Assembly (NCBI GenBank): GCA_001803235.1
Contig: MHBL01000040.1
Span: 1 to 32,105 of the forward strand
Source of the DNA: Lentisphaerae bacterium RIFOXYA12_64_32
GTDB lineage: Bacteria; Verrucomicrobiota; Lentisphaeria; Oligosphaerales; YB12-FULL-65-16
Reading direction: 5' to 3'
Length of the DNA: 32,105 nucleotides
A program made the position numbers and the translations under genes. Positions within the stretch are counted from its first letter, which is position 1. Every line of letters begins with the position of its first letter. This document shows, in pieces, positions 8,191 through 14,844 of the stretch. Under the pieces are notes generated by a model that was given only the letters and a program-made list of their open reading frames with translations, searched no databases and was not told where the DNA came from.

Positions 8191-8484
8191 TCAACGCCTA
8201 CGCGTCTCCGCCAGTCCAAGGCACGGCCGCGAAACCGTCCCTTGCTCTGCTCCAAGGGCCACTCACCTTGGAATACGCTCGCGGAAGCTTGCGGTCAAGG
8301 CGCGGAACGCCAGCCATCGTGATGCCTCGGCGCTTGACTGCGGTACGGTACCGGACAATGTTATCGCCCGGGTGAAGCCGGTCCGGCGAGAGAACGCTTC
8401 GGGGTGCGTGCCTTCGGATGGTCTGCCGGTCACCAAGCGCCTCGGGTCGAAGCCCTTCGACGGGACATGTGAACGAAGCGGAGA

Positions 8485-10722
8485 ATGCCAGAAAGAAGCG
8501 ACAACACGTTCCTTTCGCCTGAGGATTCGGCCAATCTCTTGCTCGACCGTCTGGTGGATGGCGGGAAGCCGCCGCTGGGTATTGCCGTGCAGGCACTCGG
8601 CCGGTATCCCGCCGACCCGATGCTGCTTGCTCTCGGCGCCTGGGCCGCGATCGCGGCCGGCCAACCGACGCTGGCCTTGCAGTACCTCAAGAGACTCGAG
8701 AAGCGCTTCGAGCCGAACACTCCGGAGCTGGTCGCCCAGGCCATAGCGCTTGCCCAAACCGGAATGTGGTTTCAGGCACACCAGGTGCTGGGGCGCCTGT
8801 CGCATTTGACCATACCTGCACTGTTGGCCGAGCCGCCGGTGCCCCCCGGACCGCTGCAACTCGCCTCCTGGCTCAAGCGCATCCGCCAATGGCAGCCGCC
8901 GGCGCCCGCGGCCAAGGCCGTCCGCGCGCCGGACAAGCCAACGCGGCTGGCGGCCGCGGCGCCCGTGCCGCTGCCGGCGGAAAGAGCGCTTCCAGCGGTC
9001 GCCGCAGGCGTACCGCTGCGCCTTGTCATGCCCGACCCCGAGGCCCTGGCAACCTGCTGGAACGGTCCGGCCGCCAGCCCCGCCGACTTCCTGCTGCGGC
9101 TGGATTTTGCGCATCTCGCCCTGCAGCGCGGGTTCGATGAGTTGCTCTGCCTGCCCTCTCTGCGGAACGTGGATTCCTACTGGTATCAGATCGAAACCGT
9201 ACGGAAGGTCCTCAAGCAATTCCGCGGCCGCGTCCTGCTGGCCGACGAGGTGGGACTCGGCAAGACCATCGAGGCAGGAATGGTCCTCAAGGAGTACTTG
9301 TTGCGCAAAATGGTCGAGCGCGTTCTGGTCCTGACTCCGGCCTCGCTGGTTGGGCAATGGCACGAAGAGATGGCATCGAGGTTCGACCTGGAGTTCGTCA
9401 CGTCGTATGACCCGCTGTTGCGTCGCGATGCCGGTGCGTTCTGGGCTTCGCCACGCATCATCGCGTCTATTTCCGCGGCCCGGCGCGAACCGCACTTCGG
9501 GCTGGTGACCGGGCAGGCCTTCGATCTGGTCATTGTCGATGAAGCGCAGCACCTGAAAAACCGGCGCACCCAGAACTGGCAGTTGGTCGATGGGCTCAAG
9601 AAACGTTTCCTGCTCCTGCTATCCGCCACCCCTGTCCAGAATAACCTGGTCGAGCTGTACAATCTGCTGACCCTGTTGAAGCCGGGCGTATTCAAGACCG
9701 AGAAGGAATTCCGCGCCGCCTACATCTCGCGCGGCAATCCGCGTCTGCCGGCAAACCGGGAACAGTTGCGCGACCTCATGCGCGAGGTCATGATCCGCAA
9801 CACTCGGTCGCTGGTTGACGTGCGGTTGCCGCCGCGGCACGCGGTCTCGTTGCCCATCGAACCGCTGGCCGACGAACAGGCCGGGTACGAAGAACTGAGT
9901 GGCCTGTTGCGCGCCAGCGGCCCGGACGCCAAGACCCATCATCGACTGGCCTTCCGGCACCTGCTCGAGGCCGCCGGTTCGTCCCCAATGGCCGCCGCCG
10001 TATCGCTCGAACGCTTCCTGACTCATACCAAGGACCCGGCCTGGCCGGGCCTGCACAAACGGTATGCCGGGGCCACGGACAGCGGCAAGACCCGCGCCCT
10101 CCTCGGACTGCTCGCGAAGAACCCGGAGGAGAAGAAACTGGTCTTCATCCGTTTTACGGAGACCCTGAAGTTCCTCGACCGGCGCCTCCAGGATGCCGGT
10201 ATCGGGTTCGCCCGCTTCGACGGCAGTATGAGCGGACCGGACAAGGATGCGGCTATCGACCGGTTCCGTGACCAGGTGCCGGTCCTGCTCTGTACCGAAT
10301 CAGGCGGCGAGGGCCGCAATGTGCAGTTCTGCAATACCCTGATCAACTTCGACCTGCCCTGGAACCCGCAGACCATCGAACAACGGATCGGCCGGCTGCA
10401 CCGCATCGGTCAGAAGCGCGACGTGTTTGTCTTCAATCTGTTCACCCGGCACACGGTCGAGGAACGCATTCTCCAAATCCTGGACGAGAAGATCAACATG
10501 TTCGAACTGGTGGTGGGCGAAGTCCAGTCCATCCTCGGCGAAATGGAGGAGGAGGGCGACTTCGCCCATCTCGTGTTCGACGCCTGGGTGGCCACCACCG
10601 CTGAGCACCGCGAGCAACGGTTTACGGAGCTTGGCGAGCAGCTTCTTCAGGCCAAGAGCGACTACCAGGAGACCAAGGCGCTCGACGAGGCGCTGTTCGG
10701 CGAGGAGTTCGAAGTGGTATGA
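8485..10722 (+). CDS. SNF2-family DEAD/DEAH helicase (RapA-like)
   Basis: This encodes 745 residues. Residues ~20-115 are helical, TPR-like repeats (LALGAWAAIAAGQPTLALQY), followed by a Pro/Ala-rich linker. The SNF2 motor starts near residue 220: motif I ADEVGLGKTIEAG (Lys260), motif II DEAQH (352-356), motif III SATPVQNN, and in the C-terminal lobe VLLCTESGGEGRNVQFCNTL and motif VI QRIGRLHRIGQ (from 633). These place it with SWI2/SNF2 ATPases such as RapA, which translocate on duplex DNA and remodel protein-DNA or RNA polymerase complexes. The C-terminal ~80 residues are helical. Its last codons overlap the next gene by ATGA, so the two are translationally coupled. The start has a purine-rich GAAGCGGAG very close to the ATG, so it is not certain. 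Cytosolic. Confidence 0.92.
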   Translation: MPERSDNTFLSPEDSANLLLDRLVDGGKPPLGIAVQALGRYPADPMLLALGAWAAIAAGQPTLALQYLKRLEKRFEPNTPELVAQAIALAQTGMWFQAHQVLGRLSHLTIPALLAEPPVPPGPLQLASWLKRIRQWQPPAPAAKAVRAPDKPTRLAAAAPVPLPAERALPAVAAGVPLRLVMPDPEALATCWNGPAASPADFLLRLDFAHLALQRGFDELLCLPSLRNVDSYWYQIETVRKVLKQFRGRVLLADEVGLGKTIEAGMVLKEYLLRKMVERVLVLTPASLVGQWHEEMASRFDLEFVTSYDPLLRRDAGAFWASPRIIASISAARREPHFGLVTGQAFDLVIVDEAQHLKNRRTQNWQLVDGLKKRFLLLLSATPVQNNLVELYNLLTLLKPGVFKTEKEFRAAYISRGNPRLPANREQLRDLMREVMIRNTRSLVDVRLPPRHAVSLPIEPLADEQAGYEELSGLLRASGPDAKTHHRLAFRHLLEAAGSSPMAAAVSLERFLTHTKDPAWPGLHKRYAGATDSGKTRALLGLLAKNPEEKKLVFIRFTETLKFLDRRLQDAGIGFARFDGSMSGPDKDAAIDRFRDQVPVLLCTESGGEGRNVQFCNTLINFDLPWNPQTIEQRIGRLHRIGQKRDVFVFNLFTRHTVEERILQILDEKINMFELVVGEVQSILGEMEEEGDFAHLVFDAWVATTAEHREQRFTELGEQLLQAKSDYQETKALDEALFGEEFEVV

Positions 10723-11858
10723 GCAACGCGCTGCGTGACACGGTGTCCAGGCTCTTGGCGGCGGAGGGCGCGATCATCGAGCCCGTCGAGCCCGACGGCC
10801 TGGAAGTCCTGGCGCCGGCCCCGCTGCAGGACGCTCTGGCCATCCCGGAGCTGGCGCGACTGGGCTTTGGTCTGGAGTTGGCGGGGCAGCACCTGCACGT
10901 CAACCTCGAGTCAGAGTGGATGAACCGCCTGCAGGCCTTGGTCGACCGGCGCGGGCGTCTGCTGCAAATGACCTGGCCGAATGCCGCCGCCGTCCCCGCG
11001 GGCAAGGACCTGGGCGAGACGGCGGGACGCGGGCTTGCCCTGGACAACGCCACCTTCCGGCTGGGGGAAGCCGAACCCGCCCGTACTCACTACCTCTGGC
11101 TCGCGTTCCGGGTCACCGCGCTCTCCGAGGAGAAACGTGAGGAAATCATCCATCTGTGCCTGAACGAGTCCAATCTGGCTGAGGCCGAGCACCTGGTCGA
11201 GCCGCTGCGCGCGGCCTTGTATGACCGGCGCGATTGCGATGCGCCCGGCCCGGATCGGGACGATGCACCGCCGCCACCGCCGACTGAGGGACTGCGCAAC
11301 CTGGTCGCGCGCGCACTGCCCGGACGCTTGCGGTTGCTGGTGGCGCCCTTTGTGGCCGGAATGGAGCGTCGCATGACCCGCGATCTGGAGCGCCTGCGCA
11401 CCTACCACGCCGACCTCATGCGGGAAACCGCCGTCAAGCTGGAAGAGAAGAAACGCAAGGGCGAGCCTGACGAAACGCTGGCACGCGAACGACTCCGCCT
11501 CGATGCCATCGAGCGCGAATACGCCGCCAAGGTCGCCGACCTGCAACGCAAGTATGCCATGACCGTGGAAGCGGAACTCCTGCAGGCCTGCCGCGTCCTC
11601 GTACCGGTACGGCGCCAGCATCTCACCATCCTGCGCCGGAAAGGCAAGCGCGACTACCACCTGGACTGGAACCCGGTGTCGCGCCGGCTCGACCAACTGC
11701 CCTGCGAGTCCTGCTACGCGCTGTCGAAAAGCCACGCGATCTGCGACGACCGTCTGCACATCCTGTGCCCCGAATGCCATGCGCCCTGTCCGTCCTGCGG
11801 CAAGCTCTACTGCCGCGCCTGTCACCCCGCCCGGTGCCCGACCTGCCCCCGACAATAG
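10719..11858 (+). CDS. Helicase partner: coiled coil and cysteine-rich C-terminus
   Basis: This encodes 379 residues and begins in the ATGA that ends the helicase gene. Residues ~1-180 form a mixed alpha/beta region with no family I recognise. Residues ~210-290 are highly charged and helical, probably a coiled coil (VKLEEKKRKGEPDETLARER). After a basic WNP segment (HLDWNPVSRRLDQLPCESC) the last 51 residues carry 11 cysteines: 329, 332, 342, 350, 353, 357, 360, 365, 368, 373 and 376, mostly as CxxC pairs, and so probably several zinc-binding knuckles. The tight coupling suggests that it acts with the SNF2 motor, perhaps as its nucleic-acid or polymerase-binding subunit; RapA carries extra domains in one chain. 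This is inference. A family A repeat begins directly after the stop codon. Confidence 0.85.
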   Translation: MSNALRDTVSRLLAAEGAIIEPVEPDGLEVLAPAPLQDALAIPELARLGFGLELAGQHLHVNLESEWMNRLQALVDRRGRLLQMTWPNAAAVPAGKDLGETAGRGLALDNATFRLGEAEPARTHYLWLAFRVTALSEEKREEIIHLCLNESNLAEAEHLVEPLRAALYDRRDCDAPGPDRDDAPPPPPTEGLRNLVARALPGRLRLLVAPFVAGMERRMTRDLERLRTYHADLMRETAVKLEEKKRKGEPDETLARERLRLDAIEREYAAKVADLQRKYAMTVEAELLQACRVLVPVRRQHLTILRRKGKRDYHLDWNPVSRRLDQLPCESCYALSKSHAICDDRLHILCPECHAPCPSCGKLYCRACHPARCPTCPRQ

Positions 11859-12215
11859 ACGTCCGCCCAGCGGCCGGGTATCGGGAACGGCGCCGCTCGT
11901 AGTGGTGTCGCAGTCCCGGCGGTGGTCCGCCGGGCAAGACACCATACCCGCACCACCCCGCGGGCAACGCGCCAGATGGGCTCTTGGCGCTCCACTTCGT
12001 TCCGCGCGCTGCGAGCCCACTACGAACGGGGCTAGCCTGACCTCGTTGCAAAACCCCAGACGCCGCGTGCAACGCGGCCACTACAGCGATGCATCCAAGC
12101 TCAGGATCGGCTGTAGCGTCGGCCTTGTTGGACGATCTTCGACCCCCTCGCAGCGGGGTTATCCTGGCGCCCACGCGTCGCCACTTCCCTCGGTGGATTC
12201 ACCCGCACAGAATCG
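11859..12215 (-). repeat. Family A palindromic element, copy 1 (reverse, interrupted)
   Basis: The core inverted repeat is GCTCGTAGTGGTGTCGCAG (11895-11913) and CTGCGAGCCCACTACGAAC (12009-12027). Inside is the hairpin CCCGGCGG/CCGCCGGG with loop TGGT. The outer end, equivalent to the CACAGATCG side of copy 4, is at about 12171-12215 (CGTCGCCACTTCCCT, then ACCCGCACAGA). Between 12028 and 12170 extra DNA is inserted, including its own palindrome (CTACAGC at ~12083 / GCTGTAG at ~12111). The element begins immediately after the stop of the preceding gene and fills most of the 409-bp gap before the regulator. Confidence 0.8.
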
Positions 12216-12232
12216 AAATGTTTCCCTTGCAC

Positions 12233-12261
12233 TTGACAATGGTATACCACTGGTATAGTAT
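12233..12261 (+). promoter_or_regulatory. Promoter of the GntR/LacI regulator, probably leaderless
   Basis: A perfect -35 TTGACA (12233-12238) is followed at 17 bp by TAGTAT (12256-12261); TATAGT at 12254-12259 is an alternative with a 15-bp spacer. Transcription would begin about 12266-12268, at or just before the ATG at 12268. No Shine-Dalgarno sequence precedes that ATG. Local A/T richness stands out from the GC-rich surroundings. Confidence 0.75.
12240..12261. promoter_or_regulatory. Candidate operator: two TGGTATA repeats
   Basis: TGGTATA occurs at 12240-12246 and 12251-12257, 11 bp apart, in the spacer and -10 region. The first is part of the palindrome GGTATACC (12241-12248). GGTATA-type sites are known for FadR-branch GntR repressors (NanR, UxuR). 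The gene downstream encodes a GntR-type DNA-binding domain, so autorepression is likely but unproven. Confidence 0.6.
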
Positions 12262-12267
12262 ATCGAC

Positions 12268-13311
12268 ATGGGAACCGATACCGCCACCAAGCACCACGAT
12301 GTGTCGCACCGGGTCTGGGAATGGGCGCGGCAGTTACCGCCCGGCACGCGCCTGCCGGGCGTGCACCTGCTGGCCGGCCAGTTCGACGCGAATTTCAAGA
12401 CGGTCAACAAGGCGGTACAAACGCTGGTGCGTCAGGGCGCACTGCACCGGCGCAACGGCCAGGGCACATTCGTGTCACCGCCGAACTGCCGTTTCGGCAC
12501 GCGTGCGGGGCAGGTGGGCTTGTGTTTTCCGGCGGGAGACAACCCCTGGTTCCTGGATTTCATGCAGGACGTGTTGCGTGCCTGCCGGCAGCGGAACCTG
12601 GCGCCATGTCCATGCGTCACCCTCTCGTCGGCCCGGGTCGAACAGACGTTCCTGGAGGCGTTGCACTGCCAGGGGGGGAAGCTGCTGTTGCGGTTCCCGA
12701 ATTCGCTGGACGCGGAACAAACGACCTGCGAGCAGGCGGCACGGCTCGACATCCGCACCGTGATGCTCAACGATTTCTGGCATGGCGGTCGGGGACTGCC
12801 ACACGTGCTGGTCGACGAACGCATTGGCGTGCGCCTGGCCGTCGAGCACCTCCTGGCGCTCGGCCACCGCCGCATCGCCTTCTGCGACTACCGCCGGGAA
12901 GTCCGGCACACGGCTTTGGACTCCTACCGCCAGACGCTGGCGGCGGCCGGAGTTGCTGGCGTCCCCGAACATGCGATCCTGGACGATCCCGAACGGTTCG
13001 CGGCGCGCCTTGTTGAACTTCGCGGTGCGGCTGAGCCGCCCACCGCCGCGGTGTTCACGTTCGATATGCACGCGGACGATACCAGCCGGCGGCTTGGCGC
13101 CATGGGCGTGCGCATTCCGCAGGACCTGTCCGTGGTCGGCTTTGATGACGCGTCCAGCGTCGCGCGGGCACCGGTGCCCCTGACCACCGTGCGCCAGCCG
13201 CGCGACGCCATGGTGCGTGCGGCGCTGGACCTGTTGCTGTCCGACCGGAACGAGACCGTCGTTCTCGCACCCGAACTGGTCGTGCGCGAGTCCACCGGGT
13301 CGCTGACTTGA
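12268..13311 (+). CDS. GntR-type DNA-binding / LacI-type sensor regulator
   Basis: This encodes 347 residues. Residues ~8-75 form a GntR winged helix (LPPGTRLPGVHLLAGQF, then TVNKAVQTLVRQGALHRRNG and QGTFV). Residues ~85-345 form a LacI/GalR-like periplasmic-binding-protein sensor (VLVDERIGVRLAVEHLLALG, HRRIAFC, ... DLSVVGFDDASSVARAPVPL). This hybrid arrangement is common in Lentisphaerota and Planctomycetota sugar regulators. The effector is probably a sugar or glycan fragment. The start is fixed by the promoter: ATG lies about seven bases past the -10 box, with no ribosome binding site. The stop is 13 bp before the acyltransferase ATG, so the two genes form an operon. The neighbouring glycan-enzyme array on the same strand is a plausible target. 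Confidence 0.9.
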   Translation: MGTDTATKHHDVSHRVWEWARQLPPGTRLPGVHLLAGQFDANFKTVNKAVQTLVRQGALHRRNGQGTFVSPPNCRFGTRAGQVGLCFPAGDNPWFLDFMQDVLRACRQRNLAPCPCVTLSSARVEQTFLEALHCQGGKLLLRFPNSLDAEQTTCEQAARLDIRTVMLNDFWHGGRGLPHVLVDERIGVRLAVEHLLALGHRRIAFCDYRREVRHTALDSYRQTLAAAGVAGVPEHAILDDPERFAARLVELRGAAEPPTAAVFTFDMHADDTSRRLGAMGVRIPQDLSVVGFDDASSVARAPVPLTTVRQPRDAMVRAALDLLLSDRNETVVLAPELVVRESTGSLT

Positions 13312-13324
13312 GGGGGAATTGCCG

Positions 13325-13945
13325 ATGTTCTTCCACGTCAACGAGAGCATGGATGCCGACGCCCGCTACCGCTGGCAGTGGGTGCGCTCGCTCTTGATCA
13401 ACGTCATTGGCATGCACCTGCCGCACATCAACACCGGGCCGCGTAAGTGGCTGTTCCGGCTCGCGGGGCTGAACGTCGGCAAGGGCGGCTTCATCGGCAT
13501 GGGCGGCTGGATCGACGACCTGGACACGCACCGCATCACGATCGAGGACGACGTGACCGTTTCGTTCGGCGTGACTCTTGTCGCGCATGGCCCGAAACGC
13601 CAGTCTGGCAACAACCACATTCTCATCAGGAAGGGTGCCTACATCGGCTGCAATTGCACCATCCTGCCGGGCGTCACCATCGGCGAGGGCGCGGTCATCG
13701 GCGCCGCATCGGTGGTGACCCGCGACGTCCCTGCGGGCGCCACGGCCTACGGCAACCCCTGCCGGATCGTTTCAGCGTCCGACTCCACTGAGAAGGTGTG
13801 GAGAAATCGACCGCAGGGCGCCGCCGATTGTCCTGGAGGGCGGGTCCTCCGCAACCCGCCGGCCCCGGTTACGGAGAACCGGGGCTCCATGTCGGATGCG
13901 TCTGCACGGTGTGCCGATTTTTCGACCTGTGCGGGTAAATCCTGA
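13325..13945 (+). CDS. Hexapeptide-repeat acyltransferase with repeat-encoded tail
   Basis: This encodes 206 residues. The fold is the left-handed beta-helix of WbbJ/maltose-acetyltransferase-like enzymes: GGFIGMGGWIDD, ITIEDDVTVSFGVTLVAHGP, then ILIRKGAYIGCNCTILPGV and TIGEGAVIGAASVVTRDVPA, ending at the usual GNPCRIV (residue 149). Such enzymes transfer acetyl or other acyl groups to sugars, often in surface-glycan synthesis. ATG at 13325 lies eight bases after GAGGGGG; an upstream TTG at 13319 is too close to it. The last 57 residues (150-206) do not belong to the family: from residue ~170 they are read from a family B hairpin pair and then from the left end of a family A element, where the TGA is found. 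The native stop has therefore probably been lost. Confidence 0.85.
   Translation: MFFHVNESMDADARYRWQWVRSLLINVIGMHLPHINTGPRKWLFRLAGLNVGKGGFIGMGGWIDDLDTHRITIEDDVTVSFGVTLVAHGPKRQSGNNHILIRKGAYIGCNCTILPGVTIGEGAVIGAASVVTRDVPAGATAYGNPCRIVSASDSTEKVWRNRPQGAADCPGGRVLRNPPAPVTENRGSMSDASARCADFSTCAGKS
13833..13888. repeat. Family B hairpin pair, copy 1
   Basis: Two adjacent hairpins: GGCGGGT/ACCCGCC (13839-13860) and CCCCGGTT/AACCGGGG (13863-13884), bounded by CTGGAG and CTCCA. The loops are CCTCCGC and ACGGAG, roughly reverse complements of each other. This copy is translated as the end of the acyltransferase. Confidence 0.85.
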
Positions 13946-14148
13946 GAGAGAAAAGGCCCCCCCATGGACGCCAGGATGCATCTGTTCGTAGTGGGCTCGC
14001 AGTGCGCGGAACGAAGTGGAGCGCCAAGAGCCCATCCGGCGCGTTGCGGCGGTCTGGCGTGGGGATGGTGTCTTGCCCGGTGGACAGCCGCCGGGACTGC
14101 GACACCACTACGAACGGTGCCGGGGCCGGATTTACCCGCACAGGTCGG
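13923..14148 (+). repeat. Family A palindromic element, copy 2
   Basis: It is 226 bp long. Outer ends are CGACCTGTGCGGGTAAATCC (13923-13942) and its inverse GGATTTACCCGCACAGGTCG (14128-14147). Inner ends are GTTCGTAGTGGGCTCGCAG (13984-14002) and CTGCGACACCACTACGAAC (14097-14115). Inside is a stem GGTGTC/GACACC enclosing a hairpin CCCGGTGG/CCGCCGGG that keeps pairing through a G-U wobble. Open frames across it are shadows of the repeat. Together with the family D copy it fills the 348-bp gap between the acyltransferase and pilin1. Confidence 0.9.
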
Positions 14149-14156
14149 ATTTTTTG

Positions 14157-14260
14157 GCATGGTTCAAAGGTTCACCGTTCAAGGGTTCACGGTTGGTCGA
14201 ATCTACGCTTGCATCCGAGTAACCTTGACAACCTTGAACCGCTGAACGGCGAACCATGCC
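14157..14260. repeat. Family D palindrome, copy 1
   Basis: Perfect ends GGCATGGTTC and GAACCATGCC enclose imperfect arms made of degenerate GGTTCAAAGG/GTTCACGG units. The arms pair over roughly 40 bp. It lies 33 bp before the pilin1 start. A second copy, inverted and enlarged, precedes pilin5. Confidence 0.8.
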
Positions 14261-14293
14261 GTAGGAGACGACTCAGATTTCGGAGGAAAAGCC

Positions 14294-14758
14294 ATGTCGA
14301 CACGTTCACCGCATTTCTCGCCCACCGCCCGGTTCACGCTCGTGGAACTGCTGGTCGTGATCAGCATCATCGCCATTCTGGCCTCACTCCTGCTGCCGGC
14401 TCTCCAGAAAGCCAAGGAGAAGTCGGCGCAGGCGCTCTGTCTCTCGAACGTCAAGCAGATCGGCCTGGCCGCGCACCTCTACGCCGGCGACTACGACCAC
14501 CGGCTCAGCAGTTGCTGCGGCTACTTCGCCCCACCGGGCTGCCCCGGCACCCGGATTCTGTGGCGGGTCCGCTACGACGACTACGTGAAGAACCGGGATA
14601 TATGGGCTTGTCCCTCGGCGCCAGCGCTTGGCGCGACGGCTTACTCCAGCAACCGCAGGTTGATCCCCTCGATGATGGAGTTATGGATGTCGCCCGTGCT
14701 GAGCCGAATGGGGCCCGACAAGATCATGTACGGAGAGTGGACCCCGGTGCGCGACTGA
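14294..14758 (+). CDS. Pilin1: type II-like pseudopilin, short C-terminus
   Basis: This encodes 154 residues. A 13-residue leader ([13 protein letters not shown]) precedes the cleavage and methylation site FTLVELLVV, with Glu at +5 of the mature protein, and a hydrophobic helix ([16 protein letters not shown]). Prepilin peptidase should cleave before Phe14. The body has the usual [20 protein letters not shown] helix and a small cysteine-containing globular domain. ATG at 14294 follows GGAGG. It is the shortest of the five pseudopilins in the window and stops before the C-terminal H-X9-DG motif seen in pilins 2, 4 and 5. The following 86 bp up to enzyme1 contain no such motif in any frame. It may be truncated or be a different subtype. 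It probably forms an operon with enzyme1. Confidence 0.88.
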   Translation: MSTRSPHFSPTARFTLVELLVVISIIAILASLLLPALQKAKEKSAQALCLSNVKQIGLAAHLYAGDYDHRLSSCCGYFAPPGCPGTRILWRVRYDDYVKNRDIWACPSAPALGATAYSSNRRLIPSMMELWMSPVLSRMGPDKIMYGEWTPVRD

Positions 14759-14844
14759 TGAGGACGGCGATGACAGCAGTGTCCGCGAGTCGGATGCCGA
14801 AGGCGGGAATCGAAGGACTAAGTAGTAAGTAAGGAAGGCCTCCA

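Noticed and set aside
8191..8484. Remaining open frame after the amidohydrolase fragment
   Set aside because: No family motifs and no consistent frame. It is probably non-coding or decayed sequence before the helicase gene.
13869..14141. Similar minus-strand ORFs (VVVSQSRR...AGQDTI) in all family A copies
   Set aside because: Conservation follows from the repeat DNA. Other frames are also open, starts and ends differ between copies, and there is no ribosome binding site.
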